NCBI GenBank assembly: GCA_034770075.1
Contig: CM068380.1
Coordinates: 86,884,112 to 86,948,111 of the forward strand
Direction of reading: 5' to 3'
DNA length: 64,000 bases
DNA from: Aralia elata
Taxonomy: Eukaryota > Streptophyta > Magnoliopsida > Apiales > Araliaceae
Shown here: positions 36,018-48,730 of the stretch, piece by piece
Layout: the number at the start of each line of letters is the position of its first letter
How positions within the stretch are numbered: position 1 is the stretch's first letter
Made by a program: the position numbers and the translations under genes
The notes under the pieces: model-generated
Seen by the model: the letters and a program-made list of their open reading frames with translations, nothing else
What the model was told of the DNA's origin: nothing
Databases searched by the model: none

Positions 36018-38565
36018 ATTAAAGTTAATGCAAATATAGTACTAGCTCAACCCGGCATTTTCACCCTAGCTAGTTTGTTAAGCTAGCGCATTTTGATCAT
36101 GATGATGATGATGGATGCATGTTTATCTCGGATAAGAATTAAGAATATGCATGCATGGAACTATTAGTTGACTAGCTAATTAAATTGAACAATTTAATTA
36201 TATATATGAATGGAGAATATATAAGACAAAGTTTCCAGGTACATTTTATATCCTTGTTCAATTCTTTTTCTTTCTGTTTTTAGATATCCAAATTTCTTAA
36301 TTAGGGCACTTAATTAATTAACCCAGCTAGCTGGTCAAGTACAGACTAAACTACACGTACGTACGGTCATTGGTCCCCTTCATTCTCTAGCCACCATGCA
36401 AGCATTGAGCAATATATAATCCGAATAAATAGAAAACGAAATTAAGCAAATTAGTGTTCCTTTATACGTACGTACGTTACGATCCTCCCATTAATCAATA
36501 GCAAGGAATTGAATTCCGCATTTGGAAACTCACATGCATTTGGTCCGTCTCCATTTTGTAATCTGGTCAAAATATGCACTTGTGCTAAATTATCCTACTA
36601 ACGTACTGTTTGTTTACTTCTAAATGGGTCTGAATAAGTATGAATTTGATCGAATAAATCATTCATACCGTTTATTTAGCAATTTTTAAACTTTGAATGC
36701 GTCTGAATATGTCTGAACGATTTATCCAAAAATTTATGGTTAAATGAGTAAGAAATAGTTCTAAATGATATTTTTACATATATACTCTCATAGACAATTA
36801 AAATTTAAATTCAATATATATCTTGTTTACTATTGTAAACAATTTTTGTTATGTACAAATTGTTTTGATTTTTGTTTAACAAATTAAATAATCAATTTAA
36901 TGAATATTGTTGTAATCTTTTGTTTTGATTTTATGTACCGTAGAATGATATTAATATTTTTAGTGTTTTATTATTAAAATTATATTTTTAATAGTATACT
37001 TCATCAAAGATTGTTCAAAAGTTTATATTTAATTTTTTTTAGATAACATTATTTATTTATAATTACATAATAAATTTATTCATAACAATCTATAATGTTA
37101 AAATAGAATAATATATGTATTCAAATGTTTTAGACAGATAATTATCAACCACATCATTTCATTTCGTATTCAGATTTTTTATCCCATTTAGCTCATTTAA
37201 TTAAATTTTCTTATATATTCAAAAAAATTTATTCAATTTTGTCAAAGAGTTATTAAGAGTAAAAAACCTATTAAATTTAATTTTACCAAAATGTGAGGGG
37301 ATCGAGAAAGAGCTCGAGACATTATTATTTAGGGAAATGATTTTCTGCCATCTTCAAGGAATATATTAATTTAATGTATACACAAGCTAGTGAAATGACA
37401 GTCCCCTCCCTTGTACTGATTCACGTGTACCACGACTTATGTAAGGAGCCACGGGCTTAACGTATCGCGTGAAAGGGAATGAATGTTCCGACACAGATTT
37501 GAGATGAGACCGGACCCATACCATACCATCCCATCCCATTCCATCCCATCCCATCCCATTGATGGATGACGTTTTTAAGTCAAGTTAGGAAGAAGAAATA
37601 AGGAAAGTATATATTTGTTTTATTCTTATCAATATTAGAAATATATTTTAAATTTTAAAGCAACGAATATAGTAATTAATAATATTTTATAATTGTTATA
37701 GTTGTATATATTAAAATTTTTAAATTAATATTAAAAAAAATGAAAAAATATCTCTAATTTAATTTTTATAAGTGAACTTGGTGAAGAAGAAGTACAAAGT
37801 AATGACAAATAGATTTGGCAATGATATGATGTGATCACAAATTGTCTTTGAATTTTACAAATAACAAAAAAGAAGAAGAAAAGTACTCCTCCACTGCACT
37901 GCACTGCAAACCTATATTATACTTATGATGAAAGTGAAATGACGAAAGAATGAGACGACAAGTATGCTGTTAATTATACTCCGTATATGCGGCCACTTAT
38001 TTATTATATATATTTATGAACATAATCAAATAGTACATCTAAAGATACACTCAAGTCTAAAGTGATAGTAAAATATTTCTCTCTCCTCTTCATAGTACCT
38101 TTCCTCATTTACTATTATTTTACACTTTATTTTAAAAAAAACAAGAGAAACAAAGACAAAGAAACACTACTACTTTAGAGACGGAGCAAGAGCATCTACC
38201 ACCGAAATATATCCTACAGCTGCAAAAAGAAGAAATTACGTATAATAGGAGTAGGAGGAGGGGAATATATTTTGAAGTTTGAGTCCGTCGTCGTAAATAT
38301 CACAAATTATTTGCTTCTCCCTTGGTCGTCGTTGTCACTGTCCCAATGCTCCCGCTCTACAGGCTATGATATAGGTCTATAGCCCAGGCTGCCCCGTCCC
38401 TTCATTCCTTGCACCCAAGAAAATATGCACACATTTTAAGAGAATATATCATTGAATTGTATGCTTAGCATATGCCCTTAGGACACATGTTAAAAAGACT
38501 CTTTATGGAATTTCAAATAATCTTCTTGGTTGGTGGGTATTTTAACAATTCTTAGGAGTATACTT
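36018..38565. other. 3' flank of WUSCHEL and intergenic sequence
   Basis: No gene is supported. Noted: GTACGTAC-type repeats (36355-36480), a MITE-like left end ACTGTTTGTTTACTTC at 36605 without a matching right end, a CCATCCCAT repeat cluster (37518-37560), and a one-sided copy (38017-38135) of the fold-back MITE found at 6603-6773. Confidence 0.5.
38017..38135. mobile_element. Partial copy of the 6603-6773 MITE
   Basis: GTACATCTAAAGATACACTCAAG and TAGTAAAATATTTCTCTCTCCTC line up with ATACATTTAAAAATACACCGAAG and TAGTAAAATATTTATCTATCCTC of the other copy. The right terminal arm is missing. Confidence 0.5.
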
Positions 38566-38949
38566 TACTCCCTCTGTTCCTAAAATATTGTCGTTTAAAG
38601 TTAATTCAGGTAGATTAAGGAATGCAACTACTCTTTATGAAAAATACTATATTATTCTTGTTTTAATTATCTCAACTAATTATTAACTTTGTAGATTCCA
38701 AAAAGGAGTATATTATCAACCATGAGATTATGAAGAAGAAGTATTGGGAAGGGAAGAGATTTGTAAAGACATTTCAACAACCAAGAATAATTTTGTATTT
38801 TTTTGAGAAAAATCATTAAGTAGGAGAACTTTAAATAAGGGTAAAGTTGGAAAAAATTACTCCATTTGTATTGATAAACTCAAAACGTCAATCTTTTTGA
38901 AACAAAAATTACTTCCTAAAACGACAATCGTTTAGGAACAGAGGGAGTA
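38566..38949. mobile_element. Stowaway-like MITE, 384 bp
   Basis: TACTCCCTCTGTTCCTAAAA and GGAACAGAGGGAGTA at the two ends with TA borders are standard Stowaway termini. An inner ATTGTCGTTT/AAACGACAAT pair supports the fold. Confidence 0.85.
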
Positions 38950-39652
38950 CTTATTTTAGATATTCTCCTTGGCAGTGGGTATTTTACTAGTATTTAGCAA
39001 TTCGCAGGGGTTAGTATTTCAGGCGCCTCCAAAAATAAAAATAAATACGAGCCTACGAAGTACGAGGATACGATTTCCCATCTCAGGGCTTGCTGCTTTT
39101 AGGGTTTTTCTTTTTAATAAATTAAATTCGGAAGCACCCCTTATTTCTGGATCTGCTCGATTTGTTCTCTTTTCTTACAACTAAACATACAACTGGAATT
39201 TCCAGTTGCGGAATAACGAATAACTACTAAACTAGTACTAAAGGATAACCTGGTACGTACGTGCACCGAAGCCAATGTTGAAATAACAGCTCCTCAAACA
39301 AAGTTTCCAACTTGTTCCGTATAACTTCAAAATATAACTAATTGTTTCTAGAAATTAAATTGCATTAGATGTAGTTTTCCCAACGTTTTGAGTAGAAGAA
39401 GGTAGTGAAGGCTGTGACTAGCAATCTAATCTAGCATTGTGTTGGCATATTAATGTATTATATTATATGTTGCGGATACTATATAAAGCCATCTAACTGA
39501 TTTCCCAATAGAGACATTGTAATTCAATAAGGTACACATGTATCATGCTTTCCTTTTTTCGTTTTGACATTTCCCTCCTTGTTCCGAATTTCACAACCCT
39601 TTCTTCATTTTGGGTACTCAGCCATACATATATATATATAGAAATATAGAAA

Positions 39653-39904
39653 AATGGAGGTACACAGCTGTGTAAAATCTAAATTTACACGGTCTATGAT
39701 CGTAGAGTTAAGTCACCCTACGATCGTAGAGTAGTCACTCTACGATCGTGGGGAGACTACGATCGTGGAATTAAATCACTTTACGATCATAGAGTGATTT
39801 AACTCTATGATTGTAGACCCCCCAAATTGTAGAGTTCGTAGAGTGACTACTCTACGATCGTAGACTGTGTAAATTTAGATTTTGCACAGATGTGCTCCTC
39901 CATT
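39653..39904. mobile_element. 252-bp palindromic MITE made of CTACGATCGTAG units
   Basis: Ends AATGGAGGTACACAGC and GATGTGCTCCTCCATT are inverted repeats, and TCTAAATTTACAC mirrors GTGTAAATTTAGA. Between them the self-complementary CTACGATCGTAG motif and its variants recur about seven times in both orientations. GGTACACAGCTGTGTAA is identical to the start of the MITE at 4726. TA microsatellites lie close on both sides (39626-39640, 39910-39922). Confidence 0.8.
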
Positions 39905-40838
39905 AACCCCATATATATATATACACACACATAAGTGGTTGAATCAATATTGAGGGAGAGAAAGTATGCTTCTGTTCTTACATTGGATATAGAGGACAGA
40001 ACTAGTTGCAGATTGAGAGGAAATCTTAAAAGCTTTTTGAGGCTTCATGTACGTAAGGTTCCTTACTGGTAAAATGAGGCATTACATGCATCATTTTTTA
40101 ATCCTTCTCTTTTCTGTGTATACTTAATTCTTTGTCACAAGTTAGTACCTTTACTATCTTTTTATCATCACCATCATCACGACTGCTGCTTTCTTTCAAG
40201 TTTTCTGTCCGTTTGTACTTTGAAGTTCAATTTCCCACTTCAAACTCTCACAAACCACTAGATTTTCTTATACCCTTTCTCCGCCAAATCCAGTAATTTT
40301 AAGGGGAGACTAGAAGCAATTAATGTTTTCTGAAGATAGATGTACTCAAAAGTTATGCAGGTCTATATAAACTTGAATAAAACTAATCTCTACCAAAAAG
40401 AAAATAAAAAAAATAACACAATACTATACGTAGCAACTTGTGGGAATAATAGAGCTAACAGAAACATATTTTCAGAGATTAGTAGCCATCCGGGAATCAA
40501 AGTTACAACCATTTTACATATAAACATTTTTACTTCATGAATGAGGCTATTTCAGGTTAAGAACTCTCTTTAATATACCCACAAATGGACGCTGACAACA
40601 ATTGCCCACATTAGAGGAGCAGTGAGAAGTTGGTAGGGATAAAGAGATAGTTGCTAACTTAGATGTCAAAGAAACAACTTAGTTATTGACATATACTAAC
40701 AATTTTTAACCCAATGTTGTTTAATCAGCGATTTGGTACCTGAGGACGTGTTGGTTGAGCACATGGCTGTCAGCAGTTTCATGCAAGCCTTTAACTGCCT
40801 CATGCTAGAATCAACAAAGGTGTTGAGCAAAGAATTTT
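39905..40838. other. Intergenic and probable 3' UTR of the WD40 gene
   Basis: No independent gene is supported. The last few hundred bases next to 40839 should hold the 3' UTR of the minus-strand WD40 gene. The frame at 40340-40540 lacks motifs. Confidence 0.45.
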
Positions 40839-43800
40839 CTACTTTCTCCCCACATAAGTTGCTAATTTAGACAAGTCTGGAATCCAGAACGATAACTCAG
40901 AAGACCCCGTAACGAACATTAGATTTCCTGGAGCCCATTTTATGACAGGAGGCTCTGTTTCAGTACTCATCCAACTGGCAGCCTGAACAGATGGAATGAT
41001 AAAGTGTTATGATCCAAGTAAGGCAACAAAACAAACCATATAAATTTATACACAAAACCAAATGCATGTCAACACGCACACAAACACATTTCCAATGACA
41101 AAATAGGCTCCAATTCTTCAAGAAAAACCCGAAATTTCACTAGTAAATTGATTTAATCTACATAAAATAAACAGTGTAAAGGAAAAGCAAATATCTTGGA
41201 ATTAAACTGTTGCCACCACAGTAGAACAACAACGATAATGGCACCTACACCTTCTAGTTTCCCTCTCAAGAGTTATCTAACAGATCATAAAGGGTACACA
41301 GGAGAAGACAGGATTTCTTTTTTTAATAAGTACTGAGGAAAAGACAAGATTACAGAACTAAAATAAGAAAAAAATCAAAATGCATTCCATATCCTGCTGA
41401 GTTTAAGTGGCATTTCCTGCCACTCTTATAACGATCAGGTGCAGAGTTGCACATTTAATTCGACCACCCCAGACCATCAAAATAAGAAAATAAAGAATGT
41501 AGCAGGAGTACATTCTAGAACTAATAGCATACAGTTCTAGCATAAATAACACATATCCCAATAACTAGTAAACTATCGCTTCTTTAATATTCGAAACAAT
41601 AGAAAATAAGCCTCCGGTTGTCAGTAGTGGGGGTTCCCCCTAGTTCCCACTAACCTTTCATCTATTAATTGAAGTTATTGCATTGCTGTCATATGGTTTT
41701 GTCACTCATCAATGTTTCAGATGGTTTACATGGCTGATTAAATCGTTTGAGGACAAAACCGTGGAGCAGGAGTATTAAAGCCACAGCCATTAATTATACC
41801 AATAAAATACATCATGACCTATCAAAGTGCTAAAATGTGAAACAAAGATGCTGAAAACACCAAATAAACTACTTGCTCCATTCCAAAATTAGATATACAT
41901 TTTGACTTTTCGAATTCAATTTAGCAAAATCCTAAAATTCAATATAAATATTAATTTATTTTATTTTAGTACAAAGAACTATAAATTTTGTAAAGTAACT
42001 AGAAATACTACTAATTGTCATATTTCTTATTTTCAATACTTAAATGAATTTATATCAATTTTGAATTTTAGGTTTACGCAAATTGACTTCAAAAGGTCAA
42101 AATGTATCTCTAATTTGGAACAGAGCAGTATATAATAAGGGATGTGTAAGGCAGGGGAGGAATGTATGGCATGGATGTAAGATGATGCTAAAGATTAAGA
42201 GGTCGTGAATCATACTTCTTTACCACTCCGAACACTCCAAGCATAGACATTACCATCACCAGAACCTGCCAATTAGCAAATCCAAGTCAAACTAGCAAGC
42301 AGTTCAAAATTGGGTAATCCACTTTATTTTATTTTTCTTTTCTGTATCCTCCATAATCTGGATTACTGGGAAAGTTTATGAAACAACTGTTGACACAAAA
42401 AGACGATTAAACTTTTGAAAAAGCTTCGTTTTCCTTCTATATATTTTCCTTTATTTTTTACTTTAAAAAAATTGGAAGGGGCAAAAACTGCAGGATAAAC
42501 TTAACTACCTTCTGATGAATCCAGGAAAGTAGATTTCACGTCTCTTAAAACCCAAAAAATAAAACATAAAGAATCAACTGTGAACATAAATAGCTCTCCT
42601 CATGCATTTGTTTCTTCATGCTCTTCAAGAAATAGCTACCAATGGATGAGAAATAAGGCATAATTTGGAAAAGATTTAGACTCTAATAATATATTTTCAA
42701 TAAAGTTGGAAAAGAAAGAAAATTTACACCTATGATATGGTTTCAAGGAAATCAGCAAGCTCTGGTTTGATTTGGGTTCTATCAACTGCAAATTTATTTT
42801 TTCCTGGATTAAGATATAATCAACATCTCACGCCACATAAGCCACAGCTTCCCCCGCCATTGATAGTAAATGATTAGTGTTTGTGTGAAATTTTTCCACA
42901 AAAAGATGCTTGTAAAAGTATGCTCCTTAGTATCGTCCAAATTCCAATATAGATGATAAATTCTAGATAGAAACTCAACAATCCCCTACCTCAGAGAGTT
43001 GATAGGACAATTTCATTACCTGATATAACAAACATACCCTCAGGGCTGAATGATGCCTCCAAAGTGGAAGTATAAGAAACTGGCTTGACATTGAATGTAG
43101 ATAACTATGCAAAAAATTACAAAGAAAATATAAATCAGACAGAAATTTCTACCATAAGTATTCTGAAATTTAGAAATGGAGAAAACTCACAAGTGTGCCA
43201 TGGAATGAATCAAGTACATGAATATGCCCATCCGTAGTTGTCAAAAGCATGAGTCTACCATCGCTGCTGTATTTGACGACATTCGCGTCGGACATATCTC
43301 CTCCAACAGAAAATATGTCAAAAGGGCCCTTAAAGGAATCAAATTTCAATAAATTAGCTTTTTTCCAATCTGAAACCATAGATGAAACAACCATTGCAAC
43401 CATTGACCTCTAGTTTTTGTTAACTATTAACCTTGACCTCTAGCTTTTGTTAACTACTAACCTTGACCTCTAGTTTTGGTCTACTACTAACCTTCTCATA
43501 CTGGCGGACATCAAACATTCTTATGTATCCTCCAAAAGCAATTGCAAATACAAGCCCCTGATCATCATAAGCTGTAGCCGGTCTTCCTTGTACGCGTAAA
43601 AGGCCCTAAATTACAGAGAAGAAAATGGTGAATAACTTAAAACAATAACACGTCTTTCAAGATGAGAATCCAGCTGTCAATGCCTCCACCTGACATTTCT
43701 CAGCTCTTTGATCCCAAAGCAGAACAGTTCTATCAAGAGAGCCAGCGATAAAATAATCTTTTCGAGAGCACAAGCTAAGTGAGACAACCCTAGAAGATCA

Positions 43801-46800
43801 AACATAAAAATGGCAATTCTAATTCATAAATTATTTGTTATAAGATGTAAATGGAAGTCAAAAAAATCCAATAGAGGAAAAGAACTGTGCCTGTCATGGT
43901 GACCTTTAAAGTATCGCAAATACTTGTTGTCATGCAATGAGAGTAGCCGCAGAGATTCTGCACCCAACTTGACATGATAAGTACTGATTACAACAAATTT
44001 CTTAGCCATGGATATATTCTGATATACATACCATCCCAGCCGTTCTTTGATGAGTATATAACAGTCGTGGGATGAGAAGTGAAGCACACCAGGTCAACCC
44101 CATATTTTTTGCTATTAATTGTCTTCAAACATCTGTTAAAAAGTTTATCTAATTACCTTATTCCATTGAAGGAAACAACCAAAATTCAAAAAGTATTTGA
44201 TAGCCACTTGAATAGTCAAAGTACAGAATAGTACAAAATGATAACTTCAAGGACATATATGACAAGAAAGTATAGACATCCAACATAATGACTTCAAAGA
44301 ATTCGAAAACTGAACACGTGATAAATCAATCGTTGACTCAACTCTATATTGAAGTCAAAAGCGAGAGGCCTACGTTGCATTGCTGACATCATACAGGCGA
44401 ATTGATTCATCATCACTAGCAGTCACCAAAAAATTTGATGTTCTATGGAAGTCCATTGAGCTGATTCTACCATTCTGCAAACAAGCCATTGCTGGTTTGA
44501 GTTTACAGTCATCTTTAAACAATTAGGAAAATAGCAAACTCACTTTAATTTTTTTCAATAATAGAGGGAAAACAAAACCAAAGAAATACAATTTGGAAAT
44601 TTAAAGTACAAATTTTTGATAGTACGATTAAGATGCATGATAGAAGAATACCTAATGGGATAACCATTATAATTCAAGTCTCAAAATAATGACCAAACAT
44701 ACACATCAAAATGAACTCCAACAAACACTAATAACCTACAACTTGAATTGACACTATTAGACACAATTAGAATGCAATACTACTACATCGCAACTTTGTT
44801 TATTTTGCAATAGTAGCATGTGGCCATGAAATACTGCTAAAGTTTTGCATAAATGGCATGAGAGCTTGATCAAATCATATAGACATAAAAATAAAACTGA
44901 AAATCTATTTTACAATTGTCTTGCATTGTCTCTTGCTCTCCTTTTCCCCAATTCCTTATCTTGGTAGCAGCATTAACTAATACAAAGAAGACGTTGTCAA
45001 GTACTTTACATTGCACTTATTTTATTTATATCTTCAAAACACTTGCTGACTCTAATTAGAACAGTCTAGTCTACTACTAAGATATCCCAATAGTGAAGTT
45101 AATACCCTGGAGTAAAGGCAACATGCCTCACATTCAGGAATACAATCGCCTAGGTCTTGCTTAAGGTTACAATTTTCAATTTAGGGGCAAATAAAATTTC
45201 AAATTGTAAGCAAATTTATCAAAAAGGGAGAGGTTAAAGTTGAATATTTAGCAAGTGTTGGGGAATAGGCCCAAAGGCCTAGGGTCGACCCGATTAAACC
45301 CAGGCCCAAGGATTGTCGGGCCCAGACCCACTCGGGGGAAACATACTGAGGATGCCAAAAACCTGCCCTCTTACTGAGGGTCCCACATGGTCGTTCCTTG
45401 AGCTGCGCAACTATCAAGTGATGGGACGTCGCCCACCAACCCCTTGCCCATGTGTTTGATGTGACAGGCCGAAGGGATAGAAACAACGGGCTACAAAATG
45501 GAGTCTTAGATGGTGAGAGAGAGGTTCGACACACTTTACACTTGAAACCCAATTAGATTGATAACTTATCTCTTTGCCCTGTTCACTAAGCGGCCCAAGC
45601 CAATAACCGTCATGAGGACGTTTGTGCAGTTCCGGATGAACAGGGGCCCACAACTGGAGGCCTTTCCCGAAAGCTAGGTCATCATCATTACCAAACGGCA
45701 CGTATAGCGCAATAATAGAGCACAAAACCCCACATCTATGCATTTACAGGGCACAACTAGACAGCTTTAATATTGGTGCGTCAGGGACGCCGACGTCCTT
45801 TAATCTTCTTAGAGGGCTCTCAGTTATGCGCTCAGGATAACGCTTCTCCCTTGGCAAAAGGCTCCCTTGGGGAAAACCTGATGAAATGTTTTATACTCCC
45901 CGTCTGTTAGACCCTTGTTGGCTTGACACTCAAATTGTGCGGCAGCTTGACATAGATTGGGCACAGTGAGCGGCATATGGGCGTAACGGGCGTAGATGGG
46001 CGCAGCGTTCGGCAATGGGCGCGGCATGTGGCAACTAAGTTCAGTGGAGGCAGCAAACTTGAGACATATGTCAAAAATAGGTAGATCCCGGGGATCTACA
46101 TGATGACTGTTCGAGCACGCATGATGTCTGTTCGTGGCACTTTGAAAATTTTCATAAGTGCTACTATAGGGGAGGGGTGGTCCGTGAAGTCTACCCGGGT
46201 CATGGGCAGGGTGCCATGGCCGATGCCTGGGGCATGTTGGGGCATTGTTGGGCTCCCCTAACAACAATGCTAGAGACAGATTGGTGGCTTGGATCGGATT
46301 GAAGACCCATTCATGGGCAAGGCATGGTTGGGCAAAGGTTCATTGAAACGTGGGCAACATACGGATTGTCGGGGCACAATAGCGAGTAGGCTTGACACCA
46401 TTGGCAATGCTGGGTCATGGTGCACCGGGATGCTGCAACATTCGATGATGAAGACCAAGGTTTGTGGGACAAAGGCTTGGCAAAGAGGGGCGCTTGATAT
46501 ATAGGCTGGGCCAAGAGTGCCAACGAGTTGCATGGGTTCAGTGTTAGGCAATGTGGGATATGTTGGATGACAGATGAGCACTATGTGTTGGGCTGCATGA
46601 GGTGCCAGCCAACGCTGGGCGTTGGGCTGCATAGGGTGTCAGGCAATATTGGTGCATGGCTGTGCAAGGGCATGATTTTACTTGATGGGCTGAACAGCGT
46701 GCAAGGACTGATGCATGTGGAGGCAATTAGTGGGCTTACGTGCACAGTTGGCGGGATTGCCAATTTGACTGGGTCAAAGAGCAATTGAGGTGCAATTTGA

Positions 46801-48477
46801 ATTAGCAGGTTGCACATGGCAATAGGGTTGCGGGTCAGATAGTGGGAGCAGTTGGGAGCTGACAAGCTGGACATAGGTGTGCATAGGCGCATGTGATTGG
46901 CATGATTGAAGGCTGGAAATGCAGAACATGTGTGGGCACTCAGGGAGTGCATGACTGCTGCATGTATGGCATGTTTCAGGTTTGATGTGCAGAACATGGA
47001 TGTGCACTGCAACATGTGTTTGTCATGGTTCCACTAGCCTGCTACACATTTGAATTCTGGATTCCTATTGGCTGGAGCCCTTTGGCAGTTGGGGGTGTCA
47101 ACTGACCATTAGGCTATAAATAGGCAGTGCCTGGGCCACGAAATTGTTAAGGAGAGTAGAGTGAGTGAATGCTTGGAGCAACTCTTGGGAATGTCTGGGA
47201 CATGCTCTGCGTCTTAAACCCTTTGGCAGTTGGGGGTGTCAACTGACCAAGAAAGCTAAGAGTAGCTTGTGCCTAGGGCACGAATCTGGGCAAAGGGAAG
47301 TAGGGCATAGAATAGATGCTTGATACGGACTTTGCATGTACATACACAGGTTAGACAGGGTCTAGTGTATTGTAAGCCTTCGGGCAAATTCCTAGTTTAT
47401 TGAGAAAGCAATAAAAGGTTGGACGTTGGCCTGTAAATTTGTGTGTTGTCCCTTGCTTGCTTACTTACAACTTGTGTGGCAAATCAGTGTACTTGCAGCT
47501 GGGCGCGGGCGTACTGATTTGGTTGACAGTGCTTGGAGTACTGTGCGGGATTGGCTGACTGGGTTGCGAGGAGGCAGGCCAGGCCATCATAAGACGAAAA
47601 ATTCGGGGTAAACCGAGGGCCTTGTGACACCGTCCTACTGAAGTATAATAACGGAGTGGGGGCAATATTAAGGAATAGGCCCAAAGGTCTAGGGTCGACC
47701 CGATTATGCCCAGGCCTAAGGATCATCGGGCCTTAACCCACTTGGGGGAAGCGTATTGAGGAAGCCAAGAACGTGCCCCCTTGCCGAAGGTCACACATGG
47801 TCTTTCCTTGAGCAGCACAACTATCAGGCCAACCCCTTGCCCATGTGCTTGATGTGACAAGCCGAAGGGATAGGAACAAGGGGATATAAAAGGGAGTCTA
47901 AACGTAAGAGAGAGGTTAGACACACTTGAAACCCAATTAGATTGATAACTTATCTCTATGCCCTATTCACTAATTACCTACGCCGGAGGCGTCCCACGGC
48001 TAACCACCGTGAGGACATTTGTGCAAGTCGGGACCCACAGCTGGAGACCTTTCCCGAGGGCTAGGTCTCATCAGTAAGTAATCAGGATATCGTAGATAAA
48101 GAGCTGAAGATTCTACAAAATAAACCAAGTTTGTCAAATTGTCAACTTTATCTCTTTTACTTGATTATTTTTGTAAAAACAAAGGTGTTAGAATAATGTT
48201 TGAATGGAAGACATAGGTTGAAGGAGTGGATACATACATAATCGCGAAAGGCCATGCCTACTTCCATGCTCTGAAGGATTTCTTCATTGAGTTCCAAAGA
48301 AACTTTGTCTTCTCTCTCAGATTGCCCTCCTCCTTCAAATCATAAACAATAACACAATAATACGACTTAAAAAGAAAGAAAGAAAGAAAAGAGGGGAAAA
48401 AAGGGAACAAATTCACAGTACTGTAAAGAGTAATTATAACTAAACAACAAGCACTTGAGCTGAAGATTACCCGCCAT
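40839..48477 (-). CDS. S2L: SWD2-like / WDR82-type WD40 protein of the COMPASS H3K4 methyltransferase (S2L/APRF1 type)
   Basis: Eleven exons join in frame: 48477-48471, 48332-48238, 44474-44374, 44132-44032, 43957-43891, 43789-43690, 43605-43492, 43328-43191, 43104-43020, 42265-42216 and 40982-40839, giving 333 aa, the usual family length. The start reads MAGGGQSEREDKVSLELNEE, followed by WD blades: SSMDFHRTSNFLVTASDDES, LRYFKGHHDR with VVSLSLCSRKDYFIAGSLDR, the diagnostic GPFDIFSVGGDMSDANVVKY, LEASFSPEGMFVISGSGDGN, and IKWAPGNLMFVTGSSELSFW near the end. Plant S2L proteins (S2La/APRF1, S2Lb) act with ATXR/ATX-type COMPASS in H3K4 methylation and flowering. Exon 1 codes for only seven bases. 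The intron between exons 5 and 6 has a GC donor. Intron 2 (3.8 kb) holds an LTR retrotransposon, and intron 10 a MITE. Confidence 0.92.
41870..42130. mobile_element. Stowaway-like MITE in the last intron of the WD40 gene
   Basis: TACTTGCTCCATTCCAAAATTAG and TAATTTGGAACAGAGCAGTA-type ends with TA borders are inverted repeats, as are CATTTTGACTTTTCG and CAAAAGGTCAAAATG inside. Confidence 0.8.
43401..43490 (-). repeat. Three 30-bp repeats carrying splice-donor copies
   Basis: On the plus strand, CATTGACCTCTAG / CCTTGACCTCTAG units start at 43401, 43431 and 43461. On the minus strand each unit begins GTTAGTAG or GTTAATAG after AAG, so the donor of exon 7 (AAG|GTTAGT at 43491) is copied at 43461 and, weakened, at 43431. 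The period is a multiple of three. Confidence 0.85.
45256..48073 (+). mobile_element. Non-coding LTR retrotransposon (LARD-like) in intron 2 of the WD40 gene
   Basis: Two direct repeats, 45256-45687 and 47666-48073, share GGAATAGGCCCAAAGG, CTAGGGTCGACCCGATTA, ACCCAATTAGATTGATAAC and TTTCCCGA..GCTAGGTC. The element starts TGTTGGGG, ends CTCATCA, and is flanked by GCAAG (45251-45255) and GTAAG (48074-48078). A purine tract, GGAGTGGGGGCAA, lies just before the second LTR and sets the plus orientation. The interior (about 2 kb) is GC-rich compared with the surroundings and has no gag or pol motif. A segment TTTGGCAGTTGGGGGTGTCA is duplicated (about 47090 and 47222). The LTRs differ at many positions and by indels, so the insertion is old. 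A clear primer-binding site was not recognised. Confidence 0.85.
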
Positions 48478-48730
48478 TTAACTGATTTGGTTTTCAGAGA
48501 AGTTCGCAATCCCTCTCTCCAATAACGTTTTCAACCGCTACAATAATTAGTAGACCCGCCGAATGAGGTTTATAGCTCCATTTCCCCTGCTGCTATTGTA
48601 CTGGGAACTTGAAAAGGGTCGCTAGTCATTTAGGCCCAGGGCCAGGCCCAAATAAGTATTGTGTTTCTCGTTGATCATTAGTTGGATAACCCCCACTAAA
48701 ATATTTTGTATAATGACAATAAATATATAA

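Noticed and set aside
36605..37260. Possible Tourist-like MITE starting ACTGTTTGTTTAC
   Set aside because: No inverted right end or target duplication could be found.
45824..47015. Minus-strand frames of 120-147 residues in the LTR element
   Set aside because: High-GC sequence opens frames by chance; no gag, protease, reverse transcriptase or integrase motif is seen and the element reads on the plus strand.
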